57,254 bases of DNA from Candidatus Coproplasma excrementigallinarum. Its GTDB lineage: Bacteria; Bacillota; Clostridia; Christensenellales; Borkfalkiaceae. A program made the translations under genes and the position numbers. Position 1 is the first letter of the stretch; each line of letters starts with the position of its first letter. Below the pieces are notes generated by a model. That model searched no databases. It saw only the letters and a list, made by a program, of their open reading frames with translations, and was not told the origin of the DNA. Below are positions 52,222 through 57,254 of this stretch, in pieces. The stretch covers positions 1 to 57,254 of the forward strand of contig DVNE01000003.1 in assembly GCA_018714625.1 (NCBI GenBank), written 5' to 3'.

Positions 52222-53709
52222 TTAAACCGCTTCGTCGTCTTCAAATGAATCTAATGTTTCGCTTAATCCTTCAAAAGCTTTTGCTATACCTTTTTCTATA
52301 TTTAGTGTTTGATTGTATTGTTCTGCAAGCATTGTTCTGTTAAATTCTGCTGTAGGTTGCAAATCATAAACAATTTTTTCAAGTTCATCTAAAGAAACTT
52401 TAAAAAATTCTTTACGGTAATTTACTTTATTCATTCTTTTATCATTTAAGATTTTATGAATATTGTATTCAAGTTCCGGAGCATTATCTGAAAAAATAAA
52501 AGAATGAACATCAAAAGGAAAAGGTACAGAAGCACTTCCCAACTCATCAATACGGTCCTGAGGTTCTAATCTGCGAGTCATTCCTATTTTAAATACATTG
52601 TCACCAAATGACCCATAATTGCTTATTACATATACATATCCTGCTTTACCGTGTTGGAGTTTAGTAATTTCTTCTTTTTTCTTATCAACTTCCGTTAACT
52701 GCTTTTCAAGTTCTTGTATGCGCAGATTTAAAATATTAACTTTTGCGGCTTCAGCATTAATAAGTGAAGTTTTTAAGGCCTCAATCTCGTTTCTATATTT
52801 TTCTTCTTCTTTTTCAACTTGTTTTTGTTGTTGCTCGAGTAACCGTTTCTCTAACGCTTCTTGCCTTAATTGCTCTCTTAATGCTTTTTGTTCTTCTTTG
52901 ATTTTTTCTTTTTGTATGTAATACTCATATTCAATTTTAGCCGCTTCAATAAACAGATATTCAATCTGACCAATAAATCTTATTAATGTCCCAGCAATAG
53001 TTTGGTTACCTTCAGTAGCTATTTGTGAATATTTAGCTGTTATAATTTTAATTTGGTCAATAGCCTTATCTAAGCCACCAAATTTCATTGAAGTAAGTAT
53101 ATTTTGTAGCTCCGCTCTTAAAGCAATAACCATTAATTTATACATTGCTGTAATTGTTTTTGTTTGATATCGACCTTTATATTGTTCAGTCAGCAATGTT
53201 ATTTGCTTATCATTTTCATTAAATTTTTTTCGCAAATCTTTATAATTCAAGCAATTAATAGGAATTTGTGAAGTGGGAGACAAAGAGTCTTGAAGTTTTT
53301 TATCAAAATCTTCAATAGGCTTTTCTATAGACCATTCATTGTAAAATTTAATTGAATACTCAATGCTTTTATATAAGTCCTTAAGTTTTACAACTTTTTT
53401 TGATTGCAATTCAACATTTTTAGTTGTTTTTTCTATTTGCAAACATAAGTCATCAAGTTTTTTTGAATCTTCTTCATATTGAAGTCTTACTCTTTGCAAA
53501 TCTTTAGTACTTTGAACTATTTGAGATTCGATTTCTTGTAAAGCAAACACTTGAGTTTCTTTTATTAATTTTTCTTTATTAGCTAACCTACTTTCTGCAG
53601 CTTTTTCCTTAGTTAGAATATCGGCAAGTCTAACACAATCCGCGCATACGCCTTCGGAATTTAATTTAAGAAAAAGCCCCTTTTTGTGACAGAGTTTGCA
53701 TTGTGCCAT
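52222..53709 (-). CDS. Coiled-coil GIY-YIG (T5orf172-type) nuclease-like protein
   Basis: 495 aa from ATG 53709 with AAGGAGA upstream. Order: a small Cys4 zinc-ribbon-like head (CKLCHKKG...GVCADC, residues ~4-25), a long helical/coiled-coil middle (residues ~35-350, rich in Lys/Glu/Gln) that resembles DUF4041, and a C-terminal GIY-YIG-fold domain of the T5orf172/MUG113 type (GYVYVISNYGSFGDNVFKIGMTRRLEPQDRIDELG...RKEFFKVSLDELE). Such proteins occur beside phage repressors; their job is unknown, and nuclease-based exclusion of other phages or help in element transfer are both possible. AT-rich composition sets it apart from the host genes. It is first gene of the repressor operon. Confidence 0.82.
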   Translation of the reverse strand: MAQCKLCHKKGLFLKLNSEGVCADCVRLADILTKEKAAESRLANKEKLIKETQVFALQEIESQIVQSTKDLQRVRLQYEEDSKKLDDLCLQIEKTTKNVELQSKKVVKLKDLYKSIEYSIKFYNEWSIEKPIEDFDKKLQDSLSPTSQIPINCLNYKDLRKKFNENDKQITLLTEQYKGRYQTKTITAMYKLMVIALRAELQNILTSMKFGGLDKAIDQIKIITAKYSQIATEGNQTIAGTLIRFIGQIEYLFIEAAKIEYEYYIQKEKIKEEQKALREQLRQEALEKRLLEQQQKQVEKEEEKYRNEIEALKTSLINAEAAKVNILNLRIQELEKQLTEVDKKKEEITKLQHGKAGYVYVISNYGSFGDNVFKIGMTRRLEPQDRIDELGSASVPFPFDVHSFIFSDNAPELEYNIHKILNDKRMNKVNYRKEFFKVSLDELEKIVYDLQPTAEFNRTMLAEQYNQTLNIEKGIAKAFEGLSETLDSFEDDEAV

Positions 53710-53744
53710 AGAAATTGTCTCCTTATGAAGTATTTTATGATTTA

Positions 53745-53847
53745 AGTATAAAAATAAATTTCACGTTTGTAAATATTTTTTTACAATATACTTGACAACT
53801 TCATAAAGATGAAGTATACTGCTTATGTAAAATTCATAAACGTGAAT
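53745..53847. promoter_or_regulatory. Divergent control region with three operator-like sites
   Basis: Minus promoter: TTTACA (53768-53773), 17-nt spacer, TATACT (53745-53750), for the nuclease-repressor operon. Plus promoter: TTGACA (53792-53797), 17-nt spacer, TATACT (53815-53820). The plus spacer is filled by the perfect palindrome ACTTCAT-AAAG-ATGAAGT (53798-53815). Related sites are TTCATAAACGTGAA (53833-53846) and, inverted over the minus -35, TTTACAAACGTGAA (53760-53773). Confidence 0.75.
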
Positions 53848-53889
53848 ATTCTACTTTGTGAAATACTTATCGTTAAGGCGGAGGACAGT

Positions 53890-54102
53890 ATGAGCCAAGA
53901 TGTAAAAAACGGCAGGTTTCGCATTTTCAAAGAAAATGGAGAACTTGCCGTAGACGATTATGAAGAGTGGTTGGCTGGGCAGACTGTTACCGACGAGGAG
54001 ACGGGCGCTGAGGGCTTTCCTCTCTACTTGTTTGATAAGTTGATACTTTGCGAGCTGTACAAGCTGCTTAAAGAGCATTTAACTCATAAGCAAGGCGAAT
54101 GA
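53890..54102 (+). CDS. Small acidic protein of the mobile region
   Basis: 70 aa from ATG 53890 with GGAGG upstream. The track start at 53809 is inside the promoter and cannot be used. The product (MSQDVKNGRFRIFKENGELAVDDYEEWLAGQTVTDEETG...) is acidic and soluble with a helical C-terminal half; no family recognised. It is the first gene transcribed rightward from the operator region, the position of an early or accessory gene in integrative elements. Confidence 0.65.
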   Translation: MSQDVKNGRFRIFKENGELAVDDYEEWLAGQTVTDEETGAEGFPLYLFDKLILCELYKLLKEHLTHKQGE

Positions 54103-54379
54103 CCTCAACAATCAATGTTGCTAACGCAATACTACCCATAATGCAGGAAACAATAAAAGACCACTTGGCACTTTTTCTTGCGTTGGCAGAACTATTTTTA
54201 GCCTCTTCAGCAGAAATTTTGAGGCTTTGCGTTAGCTCTTTGATTTGATTTGCTTGTGCTTGAATAATTTTTGATTGTTGGGATATTTGGGTATTTGTTT
54301 GTATCAATATTTGATTTAACTCTTTTGCTAACGGGTCTTGACCGGGGACAGAAAAGTTATTAGTCGAATTTGAAAACAT
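54068..54379 (-). CDS. Coiled-coil protein with C-terminal membrane anchor
   Basis: 103 aa from ATG 54379 with GAGG upstream. A Gln/Asn-rich helical stretch (LNQILIQTNTQISQQSKIIQAQANQIKELTQSLKISAEEAKNSSANARKSAKW) predicts a coiled coil, followed by one membrane helix (FIVSCIMGSIALATLIVEVI). No family recognised. Its 3' end overlaps the convergent 53890 gene by 35 nt. AT-rich, like the rest of the mobile region. Confidence 0.6.
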   Translation of the reverse strand: MFSNSTNNFSVPGQDPLAKELNQILIQTNTQISQQSKIIQAQANQIKELTQSLKISAEEAKNSSANARKSAKWSFIVSCIMGSIALATLIVEVIRLAYELNAL

Positions 54380-54476
54380 TTTTTACCTCATAAGTTTTTA
54401 CTTATGATAGCACATTTATACGATAAACGCAACATTTACATTACATAATAGTACCATAGTGCAAAGGAGGAGCGGA

Positions 54477-55031
54477 ATGAAATCACTGAAAGCCGTATTG
54501 TTGCTGCCCGCCAGCGATTTTTTCAGATATGTACGTGGGATAAATTATGGATATATGGATGTGGAGGGCGTCGTTCACCATATCTCTCCTGCAGACAATT
54601 GTGCTGAACAAAACGGCGCGCCGTACCGCTTTTCCTCCCCAGAACAGGTCGTGTATAATAATTGCGGTTGGTGTTGGGATATAGCGGAGCTTATCCGCCT
54701 CTGGTGCGAAAAAAACGGTATAGAATATAAATGTGTTTTTCTTGAATACCGCTCCATTGAACTACATCGCACGCATACACAGGTTTTTGCAAAATGGAGA
54801 GGGAAATGGTGTGAGCCACCAGACAACACTTCACCCGTCATCTTTGGAGAAAACGGTTACGACAGCGCAGAGGCTTGTATCTCTGCCTTTACTGGCCTCT
54901 TCCGTGCTTATCTGAAACATGAGCTAGGTGAGAAATATGATGAAAGCCATCTGCTCGTGAGAGAATTTCGGAATACAATAGCACCGGGGCTGACTGACGA
55001 AGAATACCTCGCCATCGCGCGCGGCAATTAA
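54477..55031 (+). CDS. Transglutaminase-like/cysteine peptidase-fold protein
   Basis: 184 aa from ATG 54477 with AAAGGAGG upstream. No signal peptide. NNCGWCWDIAELIRLWCEKNGIEYKCVFLEY looks like the Cys-bearing helix of transglutaminase-like proteins, followed by THTQVFAKWRGKWCEPPDN, where a His and a nearby Asp could complete the triad. The substrate is unknown. It stands alone ahead of a shared bidirectional terminator and marks the right side of the mobile region; whether it is host or cargo is not clear. Confidence 0.6.
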   Translation: MKSLKAVLLLPASDFFRYVRGINYGYMDVEGVVHHISPADNCAEQNGAPYRFSSPEQVVYNNCGWCWDIAELIRLWCEKNGIEYKCVFLEYRSIELHRTHTQVFAKWRGKWCEPPDNTSPVIFGENGYDSAEACISAFTGLFRAYLKHELGEKYDESHLLVREFRNTIAPGLTDEEYLAIARGN

Positions 55032-55073
55032 ATTTCTTTACATTGTCGTTGATAATCAATAAACTAACTACAG

Positions 55074-55107
55074 AAAAAAAGGTTGCCCGAAAGGCAACCT
55101 TTTTTCT
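55074..55107. terminator. Bidirectional terminator
   Basis: AAAAAAAGGTTGCC/GGCAACCTTTTTT with a short loop, between the convergent transglutaminase-like gene and rubredoxin. Confidence 0.92.
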
Positions 55108-55131
55108 GTTTTTTATATTGAGAGTTTCAGC

Positions 55132-55290
55132 TTAGTCCTTGGGGGCAAACTGGTCTTTGCCAACAAAGCAAACGGGGCACTCGAAATCTGCAGGCACATC
55201 TTCCCACTTAGTTCCGGGAGCTATGCCTAAATCAGGTGCGCCCTCTTCTTCGTTATATTCCCATCCGCATACTTCGCATACATAAGTCAT
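55132..55290 (-). CDS. Rubredoxin
   Basis: 52 aa, below the cut-off of the ORF track. ATG 55290 has AAAGGAG upstream. The translation [20 protein letters not shown]...[15 protein letters not shown]...QFAP is a textbook rubredoxin: two CxxC knuckles (Cys5, Cys8, Cys38, Cys41) hold one iron. It passes electrons, in anaerobes often to superoxide reductase, rubrerythrin or flavodiiron proteins. The second knuckle is followed by Phe where Gly is usual (CPVCF). It has a consensus promoter and terminator of its own. Confidence 0.96.
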   Translation of the reverse strand: MTYVCEVCGWEYNEEEGAPDLGIAPGTKWEDVPADFECPVCFVGKDQFAPKD

Positions 55291-55327
55291 GGTTTTAAAT
55301 CTCCTTTAATTATCAAGATGTATTCTT

Positions 55328-55356
55328 ATTATAATTTATACGCAACCAAATGTCAA
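55328..55356 (-). promoter_or_regulatory. Promoter of rubredoxin
   Basis: Minus strand TTGACA (55351-55356), 17-nt spacer, TATAAT (55328-55333): perfect consensus, pointing to high expression. Confidence 0.9.
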
Positions 55357-55467
55357 GGGCAATAATGCTTTTTTTAGATTGCAGGTAAAAAACCCGCTAA
55401 GGGCAAGCCGCTTACAAATTTTGCCCTAAAATTTAACAATTTTGTTGCAAAAATTTGCCTTAGCGCC

Positions 55468-55496
55468 TTGAAAAGTCAATAAAAATGTGATAAAAT
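55468..55496 (+). promoter_or_regulatory. Promoter of glgCD
   Basis: TTGAAA (55468-55473), 17-nt spacer, TAAAAT (55491-55496). The ~105-nt leader to ATG 55610 has no clear regulatory fold. Between this promoter and rubredoxin, GGGCAA/TTGCCC (near 55400-55425) is a lone weak hairpin. Confidence 0.75.
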
Positions 55497-55609
55497 ATAT
55501 GAGGTAAACGAAAGAGCCTTCGGGACAGATATAATCAAGGTGCTTTCCTGCCTTATTATTCTGTATTACACATAAAGTCAAAAAAAATCTTATTTGGGGG
55601 ACTTAACTT

Positions 55610-56812
55610 ATGCTAAGAAAAAAAGAGTGCGTAGCTATGTTGCTTGCCGGCGGACAAGGCAGCCGCCTTTATGCTCTTACCAGCAATATAGCTAAACCTG
55701 CCGTATCTTTCGGCGCAAAGTACAGGATTATCGACTTTCCTCTGTCTAACTGTATAAATTCGGGCATCGATACCGTGGGCGTGCTTACACAGTATCAACC
55801 GCTCGTTCTGAACGAGTATGTCGGCAACGGACAGCCTTGGGATCTTGACAGAACTTTCGGCGGCGTGCACATCCTTTCGCCTTACGAGGCAAAGAAATCC
55901 ACTTCGTGGTACAAGGGCACAGCAAATGCCATATATCAGAATATACGCTTTATGAAGATGTATGATCCGGACTACGTGCTTATTCTCTCCGGCGACCACA
56001 TCTATAAAATGGACTACGACAAGATGCTCCAGGCACACAAAGATACGGGCGCAGACTGCACGATTGCGTGCATGGAAGTTCCCATAAAAGAAGCTTCGCG
56101 TTTCGGCATTCTCAATACCAATCCCGACGGCTCTATATACGAATTTGAAGAAAAGCCTGCAAAACCTAAGAGCAATCTGGCATCTATGGGCATATATATC
56201 TTTACCGCAAGCAAGCTCTACAAATACCTCGAGCTTGACGAGGAAGACCCCAAGTCTGAAAAAGATTTCGGCAAGAACGTTCTTCCTGCAATGCTCAACG
56301 CAGGCGAAAAGATGTTCTCTTACAGGTTTGAAGGATACTGGAAGGATGTGGGAACTATAAGCTCTCTCCTCGAGGCCAACATGGATTTACTTGGCGTTGC
56401 GCCTAAGTTTGACCTCGACGACCAGGACCACGTGATTCATTCGAGGAGCCCGCTTTCGCCCCCTGCATATGTTGAGGGTACGGTACTCAACAGCATAGTT
56501 GCGAACGGCTGCGACATAGAGGGTACTATAATAAATTCCGTAATAGGCACTAACTGCATAGTAGAGGAGGGCGCTACCGTAAAGGACAGCGTTCTGATGG
56601 GAAATACTACAGTTAAAAAGGGCGCTGCCATAAATTACTCTATAATTGACGAGGAAGTCTCCATAGGCGAGAATGCCGTGATAGGCGCGATCAAGGAAGA
56701 GGCCTGCAAGGTTGAAGGAAAGACCGCAGGCATCACCGTGCTCGGAAGGGGCATAACCGTCAAAGACGGCGGCAAAGTTGACGCAGGCGAAATTGTTGAT
56801 AAGGATGTATAA
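55610..56812 (+). CDS. glgC: Glucose-1-phosphate adenylyltransferase, catalytic subunit
   Basis: 400 aa. GlgC makes ADP-glucose for glycogen synthesis. The nucleotidyltransferase motif [16 protein letters not shown] (residues ~9-24), [20 protein letters not shown], the sugar-phosphate region [12 protein letters not shown] and the C-terminal left-handed beta-helix of hexapeptide repeats ([15 protein letters not shown]...VKDSVLMGN) are present. TTGGGGGA precedes ATG 55610. In Bacillus and Clostridia it pairs with GlgD, encoded 15 nt downstream. Confidence 0.97.
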   Translation: MLRKKECVAMLLAGGQGSRLYALTSNIAKPAVSFGAKYRIIDFPLSNCINSGIDTVGVLTQYQPLVLNEYVGNGQPWDLDRTFGGVHILSPYEAKKSTSWYKGTANAIYQNIRFMKMYDPDYVLILSGDHIYKMDYDKMLQAHKDTGADCTIACMEVPIKEASRFGILNTNPDGSIYEFEEKPAKPKSNLASMGIYIFTASKLYKYLELDEEDPKSEKDFGKNVLPAMLNAGEKMFSYRFEGYWKDVGTISSLLEANMDLLGVAPKFDLDDQDHVIHSRSPLSPPAYVEGTVLNSIVANGCDIEGTIINSVIGTNCIVEEGATVKDSVLMGNTTVKKGAAINYSIIDEEVSIGENAVIGAIKEEACKVEGKTAGITVLGRGITVKDGGKVDAGEIVDKDV

Positions 56813-56827
56813 GGGAGGAAATTTAAG

Positions 56828-57254
56828 ATGGCTTCTACGGTTGGAGTAATTTTTTCAAGCATAAACGACGAAAATATACCCGAACTTACAAGGGTAAGGT
56901 CAATGGGCTCCGTTCCCTACGGCGGCAGATACCGCATGATAGACTTTGCTCTTTCAAACATGGTTAACTCAGGCATAACAACGGTAGGCGTTATAACAAA
57001 GCAGAACTACCAGTCTCTTATGGACCACCTCGGCACAGGCAAAGACTGGGACCTTGCAAGAAAGGAGGGCGGTCTTATTCTGCTTCCTCCTTACAGCGAT
57101 GAATCGGAAACCTTATATAAGGGCAGGCTTGAGGCGCTCAAGGGTGCAACTTCCTTCCTTAAAAAGTGCAAGCAGGACTACGTTGTTCTCTCTGACAGCG
57201 ATTCCGTCTATAAACTCGATTACAGCGAAGTAATCAAATACCATGAGGAAAAGA
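56828..57254 (+). CDS. glgD: Glucose-1-phosphate adenylyltransferase regulatory subunit (5' part)
   Basis: The first 142 codons are in the window; the gene runs off the end and is absent from the ORF track. ATG 56828 has GGGAGGAAA upstream. The translation MASTVGVIFSSINDENIPELTRVRSMGSVPYGGRYRMIDFALSNMVNSGITTVGV is GlgD: it resembles GlgC but lacks the GGxGxRL catalytic loop. GlgD forms a heterotetramer with GlgC and tunes its activity. It is in one operon with glgC. Confidence 0.95.
   Translation, partial: MASTVGVIFSSINDENIPELTRVRSMGSVPYGGRYRMIDFALSNMVNSGITTVGVITKQNYQSLMDHLGTGKDWDLARKEGGLILLPPYSDESETLYKGRLEALKGATSFLKKCKQDYVVLSDSDSVYKLDYSEVIKYHEEK

Noticed and set aside
55497-55609. glgC leader considered as a riboswitch
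   Set aside because: Only weak, non-nested short hairpins are visible and no known motif is matched.

Overview
The window reads as chromosome from an anaerobic Gram-positive bacterium of the class Clostridia. The pointers are a Phe T-box leader in front of pheST, a large Bacillus-type SRP RNA, a GlgC/GlgD pair, rubredoxin, a two-subunit class I fumarase, a CPBP protease, sigma-A type TTGACA-17-TATAAT promoters, and a collagen-like surface or exosporium protein. Species cannot be set from sequence alone; an uncultured gut Clostridia/Christensenellales-like lineage is an inference.

Layout. 1-1.9 kb: 3' end of a glycosyltransferase with TPR-like repeats and a Gly-X-Thr collagen-like protein that may be its substrate. 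2.3-3.9 kb: tRNA-Pro(AGG), tRNA-Gly(CCC), tRNA-Pro(CGG), a 180-bp-period duplication that includes a tRNA 3' end, and an orphan AT-rich gene. 4.0-12.6 kb: L-rhamnose catabolic cluster (divergent DeoR regulator, GH78 rhamnosidase, RhaB, RhaA, RhaD, FucO) with no transporter. 12.6-16.8 kb: TGATT repeats, a strong promoter and a ~310-nt structured leader before a membrane-anchored GH3 enzyme with permuted domains plus a small membrane protein. 17-23.3 kb: HU; pheS-pheT-aroK under a T-box; fumarase subunits. 23.4-38.7 kb: housekeeping genes (CPBP protease, rlmH, M14 peptidase, tadA, prs, pth, mfd, a foldase-like lipoprotein, uppP, a Nat-like ABC exporter, SRP RNA, Mrp ATPase).

38.8-49.3 kb: genome maintenance. 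A two-gene operon (radical SAM protein plus partner, the family pair tagged as putative DNA repair) has a consensus promoter bracketed by two AAAC-N4-GTTT palindromes. The same palindrome lies upstream of uvrB (a 14-nt identity with one of the two) and of an integrase remnant. The radical SAM protein also ends with a QLSLF sliding-clamp-type motif. I infer an SOS-controlled, clamp-docked radical SAM DNA repair system; this is the most interesting signal in the window. A two-component system, uvrB, a methyltransferase split by an in-frame stop, and uvrA follow.

50.1-54.4 kb: remnant of an integrative element. An IS200-type element cut off the catalytic end of a tyrosine integrase. Beside it are an XRE repressor and a coiled-coil GIY-YIG nuclease gene, facing small genes across a control region with three similar operator-like sites. 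54.5-57.3 kb: a transglutaminase-like protein, a 52-aa rubredoxin missing from the ORF track, and glgC-glgD (glgD runs off the end).
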